In this document: piece after piece, positions 1 to 8,657 of the stretch
Position numbering within the stretch: position 1 is the first letter of the stretch
Layout of the letters: every line of letters begins with the position of its first letter
Assembly: GCA_963662905.2 (NCBI GenBank)
Contig: CAXXFD010000003.1
Location: forward strand, 1,612,001 to 1,676,000
Reading direction: 5' to 3'
Source of the DNA: G963662905 sp963662905
GTDB lineage: Bacteria > Bacteroidota > Bacteroidia > Bacteroidales > WRLA01
DNA length: 64,000 bases
The notes under the pieces: model-generated
The model's input: only the letters and a program-made list of their open reading frames with translations
Databases searched by the model: none
What the model was told of the DNA's origin: nothing
Made by a program: the position numbers and the translations under genes

Positions 1-951
1 TCCCAATACACCATATTCAATTAGTTTTAAATGGAGGTCATTTCTGTCGGCATAGAGCTGATTTTCAGCATAAATAACAGCCATCGACCAATCCAGGGAA
101 GGCAGGGGGGCAAAATAGGCGTGAAAATCCTGATTTGCACCCGGCGGACGAAATTCAATAAAACCCGTTTGCTGATCGACCATTCTTCTTGCAACTTCAT
201 TAATTTCCGGCAATTGCCCGGCTGTTTCATCTTCAAAAATATTATCACCGGTCCTTTCTTCTGCCGGACCTGCCAGCAATGTTCCCTGACCATCCAGCAA
301 AACCACAGTGGCATCATCCACAATCTGAAGGTCGTCCACAAATTTATTCAGCCAGGAAAGGGATAAATCCACCGTGACCAAACCCCTTGTGCGTGTTTCC
401 GGATCAATAAACGGGACGGCATATGTGAGCATCAGCTCATCACCGCCATGCATATCGTAATAAGGCCGCGACCAAAAAGAAGAATCCAAGCCCACTGCAT
501 TCCGGTACCAGTCTTTTTCGGTATAATCATAAGCATCTGTAAAAAGGCTTTTCGTGAATAAGCCGGTATCTGTTTGAAAAACATAAGCAGAAAAACAGCC
601 CAGTTCCCCTTCAGGATCAAGAGAAACGGCAATCCCATAAACATCAGGCGTTTTATAAATAGACTTTCTGAGTTCGGATACCAGCCTTGTGCTGTCAAAC
701 GGGTTTTCAGACATATATTTTGCCAGCTGACGGCAGAGGTTTTCGGAAGGCACAACAATAGAAGATAATTGCGAAGCCGCTGCTACCGTAACACCTTCGG
801 CTTTGTCCTGAGCAGCACCCAGCACAATATCCTCGGTAAGGGACATATTGTAAAGCAGGGTAATGACCAAAATCAAAGTAATCAATGGCAGCAACAAAAC
901 ATTAAGTTGAAAACCAATTCCCTGTCTGGAAAATATATTGCTCTTTTTCAT
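1..951 (-). CDS. dCache-domain membrane sensor protein (N-terminal part, runs off window)
   Basis: The reading frame is open from an ATG at 951 down to base 1 (317 codons, no stop), so the gene continues beyond the left edge. A short basic N-terminus is followed by one membrane helix at about residues 16-36. The long segment after it looks extracytoplasmic and resembles a double Cache sensor, including a KDWYR motif at residues 146-150 that is typical of dCache_1 domains. The output domain is outside the window. In Bacteroidota such N-termini commonly precede a histidine kinase, a SpoIIE-type phosphatase or a guanylate cyclase-like domain, and I cannot choose between them. It is divergent from the DUF2520 gene. 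A TAnnTTTG-like element on the minus strand at 995-1002 could be its promoter. Confidence 0.75.
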   Translation of the reverse strand, partial: MKKSNIFSRQGIGFQLNVLLLPLITLILVITLLYNMSLTEDIVLGAAQDKAEGVTVAAASQLSSIVVPSENLCRQLAKYMSENPFDSTRLVSELRKSIYKTPDVYGIAVSLDPEGELGCFSAYVFQTDTGLFTKSLFTDAYDYTEKDWYRNAVGLDSSFWSRPYYDMHGGDELMLTYAVPFIDPETRTRGLVTVDLSLSWLNKFVDDLQIVDDATVVLLDGQGTLLAGPAEERTGDNIFEDETAGQLPEINEVARRMVDQQTGFIEFRPPGANQDFHAYFAPLPSLDWSMAVIYAENQLYADRNDLHLKLIEYGVLG

Positions 952-994
952 TGGAATTACCATTAAACAGCCGCAAAGCCGGATTGTATAGCGT

Positions 995-1002
995 CAAAAT
1001 TA
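995..1002 (-). promoter_or_regulatory. Candidate -7 element for the dCache sensor gene
   Basis: The minus strand reads TAATTTTG, a full match to the Bacteroidota -7 consensus TAnnTTTG. It lies about 44 nt upstream of the start codon at 951. No clear -33 TTG was found at the right spacing. Confidence 0.35.
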
Positions 1003-1129
1003 ACAAATAAAAGCAAATCCGCCCCAATGATCTGCCTCGGAATGCGCCTACTGCTCTATCCGAACATTTAAAAGACGTTAAATTATTTTCCGTAAAGGCA
1101 GGAAACAATACATTCAAAGCAGCGTTTTT

Positions 1130-1137
1130 TAACTTTG
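1130..1137 (+). promoter_or_regulatory. Candidate -7 promoter element of the DUF2520-kdsC-ABC operon
   Basis: TAACTTTG matches TAnnTTTG exactly and lies 17 nt before the TTG start codon at 1155. This predicts a leader of roughly ten nucleotides. It supports the TTG start over the first internal ATG at about 1199. Confidence 0.5.
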
Positions 1138-1154
1138 CAACAAAATTCAGAATC

Positions 1155-1961
1155 TTGAAGGTCAAAAATTTATCAGTCAGCATTATTGGTTCGGGCAATA
1201 TGGCGTGGCATTTGGGGCATGCTTTCAAAAAAAAGGGGCTGCGTATTGAGGAGGTTTTTTCGCGCAACACCAAAAGCGGGATGCAGCTTGCCGACAAACT
1301 GAATGCCCGTTTTGCACTCACATTGAAAAATCTGGAGACAGGTTCGGATCTATATATCCTTGCTGTTCCTGACCGCAGTATTGAAAAAATCATGATGGAC
1401 TGGCCCGAACAGCTCAAACACAGCCTGGTTGTGCATACCAGCGGCAGCGTTGGCCTCGATAGCATCAGGCGTTTCCATGCACATGCAGGCGTATTTTATC
1501 CACTTCAGACTTTCAGCAAATCAGAAAAAGTTAAATTCAAAAAAATCCCTATTTGCATTGAAGCGGTTCAAAAAGAGGATGAAGAAAAACTTCTGAAATT
1601 GGGTCGCGTGCTGAGTTCTGATGTCCGTCTGCTCAATTCCGAACAAAGACGCATAGCACATCTTTCGGCGGTTTTTGCCAATAATTTTACCAATTATATG
1701 TATGCAGTGGCGGCTGAAATCCTCAAGAACCACGACCTGCCTTTTGACCTGCTCAAACCGCTGATCAAAAAAACCGCCAGCAAACAGAAAAAACAAGACA
1801 ATCCTTTCCGGGTTCAAACCGGACCGGCAATACGCCAGGATTACGGAACCATAGAAAAGCACCTGGAAATGCTGAAAATTAAACCGGATTTTCAAGAGAT
1901 TTACGAACTGCTGAGTGATAAAATTTCTGCTCATAAAAACGAGAATAAACAGGCTGATTAA
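1155..1961 (+). CDS. Rossmann-fold/DUF2520 oxidoreductase-like protein
   Basis: This 268-residue protein has an N-terminal dinucleotide-binding loop, IGSGNMAWHL, at residues 11-20. It then carries the HTSGS and FYPLQTFS motifs typical of the F420-dependent NADP reductase-like/DUF2520 family common in Bacteroidota. Members resemble ketopantoate reductase or ProC-type dehydrogenases, but the substrate is not established. The start is TTG; the next in-frame ATG (1199) would delete part of the nucleotide-binding loop. It is the first gene of a tight plus-strand run, and kdsC follows after 43 bp. In related genomes this family often neighbours the KdsC-like phosphatase, so co-transcription is expected. 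The reaction should be treated as unknown. Confidence 0.85.
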   Translation: MKVKNLSVSIIGSGNMAWHLGHAFKKKGLRIEEVFSRNTKSGMQLADKLNARFALTLKNLETGSDLYILAVPDRSIEKIMMDWPEQLKHSLVVHTSGSVGLDSIRRFHAHAGVFYPLQTFSKSEKVKFKKIPICIEAVQKEDEEKLLKLGRVLSSDVRLLNSEQRRIAHLSAVFANNFTNYMYAVAAEILKNHDLPFDLLKPLIKKTASKQKKQDNPFRVQTGPAIRQDYGTIEKHLEMLKIKPDFQEIYELLSDKISAHKNENKQAD

Positions 1962-2004
1962 TTAGAGTTGAAGGCGATAAAAACAGCCAAAATAAAATAG
2001 TAAA

Positions 2005-2526
2005 ATGAAAAACTACAGAGAGAAGCTAAAGGATATCCACACAATAATTTTTGATTATGATGGAGTTATGACTGATGGCTACGTTATGGTTTTGCCCGAT
2101 GGTGAAGCCTTGCGCAGAACCAATGTCAAGGACGGATATGCACTCCAGCTGGCCATCAAAAAAGGCATACGGCTGGCCGTAATCAGCGGTGGCAGGGGCA
2201 AAAACATGGAAAAACGCCTTGAAATGGTCAAAATAGAGGATGTTTATTTAGGCGTTGACAATAAGATCAAGGTATTTCGCGCATTTTTGGAAAAACATAA
2301 GCTCAAAGCTGAAGATGTAATTTATGTTGGCGACGACATCCCTGATTATGAAGTAATGAAAGAAGCCGGCCTGGCCATGTGCCCAGAAGATGCCGCCGAA
2401 GAAATAAAATCTATATGCCATTATATCAGCCATGCGAAAGGTGGACAGGGCGTGGTTCGCGATGTAATTGAACAGCTTTTAAAAGCCCATGGCCTTTGGA
2501 TGAACGAAGATGCTTATCACTGGTAA
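2005..2526 (+). CDS. kdsC: KdsC-type HAD phosphatase (3-deoxy-D-manno-octulosonate 8-phosphate phosphatase)
   Basis: The protein has 173 residues, the normal size of single-domain HAD phosphatases of the KdsC/YrbI class. The catalytic motif DYDGVMTDG begins at residue 17, with nucleophile Asp17 and acid/base Asp19. Motif II is VISGGR and the metal-binding motif is GDDIPD. The C-terminal GGQGVVRD stretch is the tail that reaches the neighbouring active site in KdsC tetramers. The expected reaction is removal of phosphate from KDO-8-phosphate for LPS inner-core synthesis in the cytoplasm. A related nonulosonate phosphatase activity cannot be excluded from sequence. The ABC transporter ATPase gene starts 11 bp downstream. 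Confidence 0.88.
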   Translation: MKNYREKLKDIHTIIFDYDGVMTDGYVMVLPDGEALRRTNVKDGYALQLAIKKGIRLAVISGGRGKNMEKRLEMVKIEDVYLGVDNKIKVFRAFLEKHKLKAEDVIYVGDDIPDYEVMKEAGLAMCPEDAAEEIKSICHYISHAKGGQGVVRDVIEQLLKAHGLWMNEDAYHW

Positions 2527-2537
2527 AAAACGAACCC

Positions 2538-3449
2538 ATGAACACAATTGAAACCCGCGATATTGTAAAGCGCTATGCCAATCATACGGCATTGAAGAAA
2601 GTGAGCATTCAGGTGCCCAAAGGTAGCATCTACGGCCTTCTGGGGCCAAATGGAGCCGGAAAAACATCATTGATACGGATCATCAACCGAATCACCGCAC
2701 CCGATGAAGGCGAAGTGCTTTTTAATGGAAAAGCCCTGCGGCAAAACGATGTGGAGCGCATTGGCTATCTGCCCGAAGAGCGCGGCCTGTACAAAAAGAT
2801 GAAAACCGGCGAACAGGCGCTTTACCTGGCTCAACTGAAAGGCGTTGATGAAAAAACCGCCAAAGAACGCCTGAAAAAATGGTTTGTCCGCCTCAACATC
2901 ACCGATTGGTGGGACAAAAAAGTGGAAGAGCTCTCAAAAGGGATGCAGCAAAAAGTCCAGTTTATCACTACGGTAATCCATGAACCGGAATTATTGATTT
3001 TTGATGAGCCATTCAGCGGATTTGACCCCATTAATGTGAACATCCTGAAAGAAGAAATCCTGCGCCTTCGTGATGAGGGAGCAACGATTATTTTCTCAAC
3101 GCATAATATGGCTTCCGTAGAAGAAATCTGCGACCATATTGCACTGATCAATAAATCAGAAAAAATCCTCGAAGGAAAGCTCAATGAAATACGCGAATCG
3201 TTCAAAAGCAACCTATATGAAATTAAAATCCGTGATTTTGGCGGTTTTATCCCTGAATTTGAAAATGAAATCACAGAAAAAAAAGACCAGGGACTGCACC
3301 GTTTAAGCTTTAGTACCGATGAGGGAGACAAAGCCCGCGCCTTTCTTGCCGAAATCGCAGCAAAAGAACATGTGGTCGATTTCCGCGAGATCTATCCTTC
3401 TGTGAATGATATTTTCCTGAGCAAAACATCTGAAAAAGCACACTCATGA
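2538..3449 (+). CDS. ABC transporter ATP-binding protein (NatA-like)
   Basis: I place the start at the ATG at 2538, just after the kdsC stop; the longer frame from 2496 would overlap kdsC and add 14 residues with no family match. The 303-residue product has Walker A GPNGAGKTS at about residues 36-44, a signature LSKGMQQKVQ, Walker B LLIFDEP and the switch histidine in STHNMASVEE. A C-terminal extension of about 80 residues after the ATPase core is typical of the DUF4162/NatA class. It overlaps the permease gene by 4 bp (ATGA), so the two are translationally coupled. The pair probably forms an ABC-2 type exporter, perhaps for sodium, an antibiotic or a lipid; the substrate is not known. Confidence 0.9.
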   Translation: MNTIETRDIVKRYANHTALKKVSIQVPKGSIYGLLGPNGAGKTSLIRIINRITAPDEGEVLFNGKALRQNDVERIGYLPEERGLYKKMKTGEQALYLAQLKGVDEKTAKERLKKWFVRLNITDWWDKKVEELSKGMQQKVQFITTVIHEPELLIFDEPFSGFDPINVNILKEEILRLRDEGATIIFSTHNMASVEEICDHIALINKSEKILEGKLNEIRESFKSNLYEIKIRDFGGFIPEFENEITEKKDQGLHRLSFSTDEGDKARAFLAEIAAKEHVVDFREIYPSVNDIFLSKTSEKAHS

Positions 3450-4789
3450 GCAAAATAAGCCTGATCATTAAGCGGGAATATTTAACCCGCGTAAAAAAGA
3501 AATCTTTTATCATCATGACCATTCTTGGCCCCATACTGATGGCTTCAGTTTGGGTATTACCTATTGTAATGGCCAATATTGGTGGTGATCAGAAAACCAT
3601 TGAAGTACTGGACGAAAGCGGCCTTTTCTTCACGGAATTCAAGGATTCGGAAGACTATAAATTCGTTTTTGTTTTTAAAGAGTTAGACAGTGCAAAAAAT
3701 GCCTTTCGAAAAAGCGATGCCCAGGCTTTGGTTTATATTCCCAAAACTCAGGTCGCCGTGCCGGAAAAAGCATTTATTTTTTCGCGCAAACAAGCAGGAA
3801 TTGGCCTGAAAAAATATGTAGAAACCGTAATGAAAAAGGAGGTTGAAAGCATTAAGTTGGCTGCTTCGGGCATTGATTCCGAAATCCTGGAAAGCATCAA
3901 AACGGGCATTCTTGTTACCAACATCAAATTGGATGCAAGCGGCAATGAGGAAAAATCCTATCCGGAAATCCGGCTGGCTTTGGCCTGGTTCTTTGGCATC
4001 CTGATTTATTTTTTCATCTTCATTTTTGGGGCACAGGTGATGCGGGGCGTTATCGAAGAAAAAGTCAACCGCATCATCGAAGTGATTATTTCTTCGGTAA
4101 AGCCCATGCAGTTGATGACCGGAAAAATTGTCGGAATTGCTTTGGTGGGACTGACACAATTTTTACTTTGGGTAGTGCTTAGCTGGGGGATCGTTGGTAT
4201 CGTTCAGGCAAGCACTGGATTTTTCAGCAATCCACAGGCAAATGCTCAGATTACAGCATTGAGCCCCGGCAGTGCAGCGGTCAGTCCCAACGAAATTTTA
4301 CCCGCACCTGCGCCCGATAAAGACGAAAACACAGTAGCGTACCTGCGGGAATCCATGCTATCGGTCAATTATTTTTCCATAATCCTAACCTTCCTATTTT
4401 ATTTTCTTGGCGGATACCTGCTTTATGCGGCACTTTTTGCAGCAATTGGATCGGCAGTGGACAATGAAACCGACACCCAGCAATTTATGTTACCGGTTTC
4501 CGCGCCTTTAATAGCGTCCCTGGTTTTGGTCGGTTATGTGATTAACAATCCCGATGGCAGTTTGGCTTTTTGGCTATCGATGGTGCCGTTTACTTCGCCC
4601 ATTATCATGATGGCGCGTATTCCATTCGGTGTTCCGTTTTGGGAAGTGGGCCTGTCCATGGCTGCATTGATCGGTGGGTTTCTTTTCACTTCATGGTTTG
4701 CTTCGCGCATATACCGGGTCGGAATTTTAATGTACGGTAAGAAAGTAAATTACAAGGAATTGTGGAAATGGTTCCGTTTCCGGTCATAA
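3446..4789 (+). CDS. ABC-2 family transporter permease (NatB-like)
   Basis: This 447-residue membrane protein begins with an amphipathic stretch and one helix at about residues 24-45. A large extracytoplasmic domain of around 120 residues follows, then five or six membrane helices towards the C-terminus. The motif VNRIIEVIISS just after the second helix is the conserved cytoplasmic segment of ABC-2/NatB permeases. Its ATG overlaps the stop of the ATPase gene. It is the last gene of the operon, followed by a 252-bp gap with no obvious strong terminator before the secDF promoter. The export substrate cannot be deduced. Confidence 0.88.
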   Translation: MSKISLIIKREYLTRVKKKSFIIMTILGPILMASVWVLPIVMANIGGDQKTIEVLDESGLFFTEFKDSEDYKFVFVFKELDSAKNAFRKSDAQALVYIPKTQVAVPEKAFIFSRKQAGIGLKKYVETVMKKEVESIKLAASGIDSEILESIKTGILVTNIKLDASGNEEKSYPEIRLALAWFFGILIYFFIFIFGAQVMRGVIEEKVNRIIEVIISSVKPMQLMTGKIVGIALVGLTQFLLWVVLSWGIVGIVQASTGFFSNPQANAQITALSPGSAAVSPNEILPAPAPDKDENTVAYLRESMLSVNYFSIILTFLFYFLGGYLLYAALFAAIGSAVDNETDTQQFMLPVSAPLIASLVLVGYVINNPDGSLAFWLSMVPFTSPIIMMARIPFGVPFWEVGLSMAALIGGFLFTSWFASRIYRVGILMYGKKVNYKELWKWFRFRS

Positions 4790-4967
4790 TTCTAATTGGA
4801 ACCTTGCTGACCACTTAATATTCCGGGGAAATCCGGCTTCATAGCTGATTTGCAGCAGCAAGGATTATTGTACTGTTGAAAACAAATTTCACAAAAAAAG
4901 ATACGAACAGGGTGCAATTTAATGAAAAACAGTATATTACCATATCTATAAATATAAATCCGAAAAA

Positions 4968-4998
4968 TTGTTAATTAAGGATTATTATTCTATTTTTG
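4968..4998 (+). promoter_or_regulatory. secDF promoter, Bacteroidota type
   Basis: A -33 TTG at 4968-4970 is followed after 20 nt by TATTTTTG at 4991-4998, an exact TAnnTTTG match. The secDF ATG is 43 nt further on. The rest of the 252-bp gap holds a CCTTGCTG/CAGCAAGG inverted repeat (4802-4809 and 4856-4863) with a long loop and no U-tract. Confidence 0.65.
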
Positions 4999-5041
4999 CA
5001 CCCTCGAAAATTTAAGTCATTATCAAATAAATAGATTCGAA

Positions 5042-8000
5042 ATGCAACACAAAGGTGTAATTAAGTTTTTCGCTATCCTGTTAGCACTGGTGTGTGTATT
5101 TCAGTTGTCTTTCACATTCATCACACGAAGTGTTGAAAACAAGGCGGTTGAATACGCTCATTCAGAGGAAGCCGACATCATAGCCAAAAACATGTCGAAA
5201 GGTGACGAGGTCAAATTTCAGTATTATCTTGATTCCATTAGCAAATCACGCAAGCGTTATTTTCTGGATTCAATGGCAAATGAAGAAGTGTACAACATTT
5301 TGGTTCGTCAGTACACTTACAAAGAAGCCAAAGAGCGCGAACTGAACTTAGGACTTGACCTTAAAGGTGGTATGAACGTAACCATGGAAGTAAGTGTAGT
5401 AGATATCCTGCGCGCCCTTTCCGGTTACAGCAAAGACGAAACCTTTAACAGTGCCATTACTATGGCCCGTGAAAAACAGAAAAGCAGCAATGCGGATTAT
5501 GTGACTCTTTTTGCTGAGTCATTCCAGGAAATTGATCCCAATGCCCGCTTGGCCAGTGTATTCAATACTGTAGAACTCAAAGACCGTGTTAAATATAACT
5601 CGACCAATGCCGAAGTTATCAGCGTGATCCGAGAAGAAACCGATGCAGCGATCGACCGTACTTTTAACATCCTGCGCACACGTATTGACCGCTTTGGCGT
5701 TGCTCAACCGAATATCCAGCGTTTACAAACCGCAGGCCGTATCCTGATTGAACTTCCGGGTATTAAAGATCCGGAACGTGTACGTAAACTGCTCCAGGGT
5801 TCAGCACAACTGGAATTCTGGGAAACATACCAGCTCCCCGAAGTATTTGGTAGCCTGGCCGAATGTAATGCCAAAATGCGCACTCTCGTTGCTATGGACG
5901 AGGGTTTGAAGCAGGAAAACCTCAACAGCTCTGAAACAACAGAAGTTGAAATTGAAAATACAGACGGCTCAACTGATAACATTAGCAATACAGAGCAAAC
6001 TGAAGAGCAAATTGAAGTCAATGAAGAAACCGGCGACACAAGTGTTGTAGAAGAATCCCTGCTGGACAAAATCGCTGATTCAACCGGAAGGGAAATTGCT
6101 GAAGCGCAATCTTCATTTGAAGACTATGCTAAAGAAAACCCACTCTGGGCTTATCTGAACCCTGCTGTTTATCAAAATGAATCAGGTCAAACCGTACCTT
6201 ATAATTCAGCACGTATCGGTTCTTCTTTTATCAAAGATACTGCACGTGTTAATTATATGTTGCGTGCCACAAAAGAACTGCGCCCACGCAACCTGCGCCT
6301 GCTTTGGACTGTGAAGCCCGAACCCGGCCGCAAGGACGTTCTTGATTTGGTAGCAATTAAAGTAAACACACGCGACGGAAAAGCTCCACTGGGTGGTGAT
6401 GTGATCGTTGACGCACGTCAGGACGTAAATCCCGTTAACGGTGGCGTTGAAGTTTCCATGAGCATGAACGGCGAAGGCGCCCGTATCTGGAAGCGGATGA
6501 CCGGTGAGAATATTGGCAAACAAATTGCGATTGTTCTTGACAGCTATGTTTATTCCTATCCTAATGTGAACTCAGAAATTGGTGGTGGCCGTTCTTCTAT
6601 TTCCGGTGGTGGCATGACCATTGAAGAAGCTCAGGACCTTGCAAATATTCTGAAAGCAGGTAAACTTCCTGCTCCTGCACGTATTGTTCAGGAAGAAATT
6701 GTTGGGCCTTCACTGGGTGCTGAAGCCATTAGTGCCGGTTTGAACTCATTTATTCTGGCTTTCCTGCTCGTGCTTATTTATATGATATTTTATTATAACC
6801 GTGCCGGTTGGGTAGCTGACCTTGCACTGGTTACCAATATTTTCTTCATCTTCGGTGTATTGGCCTCCTTCGGAGCAGTACTGACATTGCCTGGTATTGC
6901 GGGTATTGTACTTACACTCGGTATGGCTGTGGATGCCAACGTGATTATCTACGAGCGTATCCTCGAAGAAGTCCGCGCCGGTAAAGGCATACGCCTCGCA
7001 TTGACCGACGGTTATAAAAATGCCTATTCGGCCATCATCGATGGTAACGTTACCACATTGCTTACCGGTATCGTACTTTTCACATTCGGTTCCGGCCCTG
7101 TTCAGGGTTTTGCAACCACACTGATTATCGGTATCATTTCTTCACTCTTCTCAGCAATTTTCATCTCCAGGCTTGTATTTAACTGGATGCTGGAAACCAA
7201 GAAAACCGTTAATTTCGATACAAAAATCACACGTGGCCTTTTCAGTAAAGTTAATTTCGACTTTATCAGCATGAGGAAAACCGCTTATATTATCAGCTCT
7301 GTTATTATTATCATCGGGATTGCTTCTCTGGCAATCCGCGGTTTGAATTATGGTGTTGATTTCTCCGGTGGACGTACTTATGTTGTGCGTTTTGACCAGC
7401 CTGTCGTTGTGAAGGATGTACGCGAAGCGCTTACTGCTGAGTTTGGAAGCACTCCTGAAGTGAAAACTTTTGGTCCGAGCACTCAGGTGAAAATTACAAC
7501 GGATTATCTGATCGATGATAACTCCAAAGAAGTGGACAGCATTGTGGAAGGAATGCTTTACACAAGCCTGAAGCCATTCTTTACCGGAGGCATTGAAAGA
7601 TCACAATTCCTTTCAGATACTGATGAAGACAATAAAATGACCGGTATCCTTACTTCGCAAAAAGTAGGGCCTACAATTGCATACGACATCAAGCGTAATG
7701 CCGTGCTGGCCGTTGTTTTCGCACTGCTCGTGATCTTTGCATACATTGCCATTCGCTTTAAAAAGTGGCAATATGGTTTGGCAGGCGTGATTGCGCTCTT
7801 CCACGATTCCTTGATTACTATTGGCCTGTTCTCCCTGTTCTATGGTGTGCTGCCCTTCAACCTTGAAGTTGATCAGGCATTCATCGCGGCCATCCTTACA
7901 ATCATTGGTTATTCAATTAACGATACCGTGATTATCTTTGACCGTATCAGGGAATTTACGGCACTGTATCCAAAGAAAGACATAAAAACCAATATCAATA

Positions 8001-8218
8001 ACGCACTGAACAGTACACTGGGACGTACCTTCAACACATCGGGTACTACACTGATCGTACTGCTGATCATCTTCATCTTTGGTGGGGAAATCATCCGCGG
8101 ATTTACATTCGCACTGCTTGTTGGTGTTTTAATTGGTACTTATTCGTCGCTCTTCAATGCAAGCCCGATTGCATTTGACCTGCTGACACGCAAATCAAAA
8201 GAAAATAAAGGCAAATAA
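5042..8218 (+). CDS. secDF: Fused protein translocase subunit SecDF
   Basis: The 1058-residue protein joins SecD (about residues 1-735) and SecF (about 740-1058), the arrangement usual in Bacteroidota. It uses the proton-motive force to pull secreted proteins out of SecYEG on the periplasmic side. Visible motifs are LGLDLKGGMNV after the first helix, AVDANVIIYERI near residue 630 (SecD helix 4), NYGVDFSGGRTY at the start of SecF, and GYSINDTVIIFDRIRE near residue 956. The periplasmic P1 region carries an acidic, Ser/Thr-rich insertion at about residues 296-342, likely a flexible linker. It has its own promoter and terminator, so it is monocistronic. secY is in the ribosomal cluster of the same window. 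Confidence 0.97.
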   Translation: MQHKGVIKFFAILLALVCVFQLSFTFITRSVENKAVEYAHSEEADIIAKNMSKGDEVKFQYYLDSISKSRKRYFLDSMANEEVYNILVRQYTYKEAKERELNLGLDLKGGMNVTMEVSVVDILRALSGYSKDETFNSAITMAREKQKSSNADYVTLFAESFQEIDPNARLASVFNTVELKDRVKYNSTNAEVISVIREETDAAIDRTFNILRTRIDRFGVAQPNIQRLQTAGRILIELPGIKDPERVRKLLQGSAQLEFWETYQLPEVFGSLAECNAKMRTLVAMDEGLKQENLNSSETTEVEIENTDGSTDNISNTEQTEEQIEVNEETGDTSVVEESLLDKIADSTGREIAEAQSSFEDYAKENPLWAYLNPAVYQNESGQTVPYNSARIGSSFIKDTARVNYMLRATKELRPRNLRLLWTVKPEPGRKDVLDLVAIKVNTRDGKAPLGGDVIVDARQDVNPVNGGVEVSMSMNGEGARIWKRMTGENIGKQIAIVLDSYVYSYPNVNSEIGGGRSSISGGGMTIEEAQDLANILKAGKLPAPARIVQEEIVGPSLGAEAISAGLNSFILAFLLVLIYMIFYYNRAGWVADLALVTNIFFIFGVLASFGAVLTLPGIAGIVLTLGMAVDANVIIYERILEEVRAGKGIRLALTDGYKNAYSAIIDGNVTTLLTGIVLFTFGSGPVQGFATTLIIGIISSLFSAIFISRLVFNWMLETKKTVNFDTKITRGLFSKVNFDFISMRKTAYIISSVIIIIGIASLAIRGLNYGVDFSGGRTYVVRFDQPVVVKDVREALTAEFGSTPEVKTFGPSTQVKITTDYLIDDNSKEVDSIVEGMLYTSLKPFFTGGIERSQFLSDTDEDNKMTGILTSQKVGPTIAYDIKRNAVLAVVFALLVIFAYIAIRFKKWQYGLAGVIALFHDSLITIGLFSLFYGVLPFNLEVDQAFIAAILTIIGYSINDTVIIFDRIREFTALYPKKDIKTNINNALNSTLGRTFNTSGTTLIVLLIIFIFGGEIIRGFTFALLVGVLIGTYSSLFNASPIAFDLLTRKSKENKGK

Positions 8219-8240
8219 GCTAATGCCTGATAATATTGAA

Positions 8241-8276
8241 GTCCCGGAGGTTTCCTTCGGGACTTTTTTTATTTTT
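8241..8276 (+). terminator. Intrinsic terminator of secDF
   Basis: GTCCCGGAGG pairs with CTTCGGGAC-type sequence across a four-base loop (one G-U pair) and is followed by a run of T residues. The U-tract itself contains the -7 element of the next gene. Confidence 0.8.
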
Positions 8277-8277
8277 G
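8270..8277 (+). promoter_or_regulatory. Candidate -7 element of tatA, overlapping the secDF terminator tract
   Basis: TATTTTTG is an exact TAnnTTTG match, 17 nt before the tatA ATG at 8295. It sits inside the T-run of the secDF terminator, so termination of one gene and initiation of the next share bases. Confidence 0.5.
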
Positions 8278-8294
8278 CATAAATTTTTTACACA

Positions 8295-8582
8295 ATGACA
8301 CTTCTTTTCTTTGACATCAGCGGAGGCGAAATTTTCATCATCATCATTATGGTGCTGATTATCTTTGGCCCGAAACGTATTCCTGAAATTGCCCGAAAAG
8401 CCGGCAAAGCCATGTCGGAAGTACGCAAAGCCAGTAATACCATTAAGAATGAAATCATGAGCGAAAGCGATAATATCCGCGAAAGCTTAGAAAAGGAAGC
8501 CAAAGAAATCAAAGGCGAAATCAAAGATGCCGTCAGCCTAGAAAGCAAGCCCGATGAAGGTAAAGGCGAAAACAATAATTGA
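8295..8582 (+). CDS. tatA: Twin-arginine translocase TatA/TatE-type subunit
   Basis: The 95-residue protein has one N-terminal membrane helix (about residues 10-25) followed by the FGPKRIPEIAR hinge, then an amphipathic helix and a charged tail. This is the TatA/B architecture. TatA oligomers form the passage for folded proteins across the inner membrane. tatC is not adjacent here. TatA, TatB and TatE are hard to separate by sequence; the short length and lack of a longer helical tail favour TatA. It lies between secDF and the OmpA-family gene, 75 bp upstream of the latter. Confidence 0.9.
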   Translation: MTLLFFDISGGEIFIIIIMVLIIFGPKRIPEIARKAGKAMSEVRKASNTIKNEIMSESDNIRESLEKEAKEIKGEIKDAVSLESKPDEGKGENNN

Positions 8583-8657
8583 TCTTGCAGGCAGTTATAC
8601 ATGAGTGAAATTATCCGTAATTTAGCACAATAAATTGTTTTTAAATACTCTTCAGAT

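Noticed and set aside
902..1465. 187-codon minus-strand frame across the sensor/DUF2520 gap
   Set aside because: It overlaps the start of the dCache gene in another frame and the Rossmann domain of the DUF2520 gene. There is no homology-like pattern.
4802..4863. Inverted repeat CCTTGCTG/CAGCAAGG after the ABC permease as a terminator
   Set aside because: The loop is 46 bases and no T-tract follows on either strand, so it is not a convincing intrinsic terminator.
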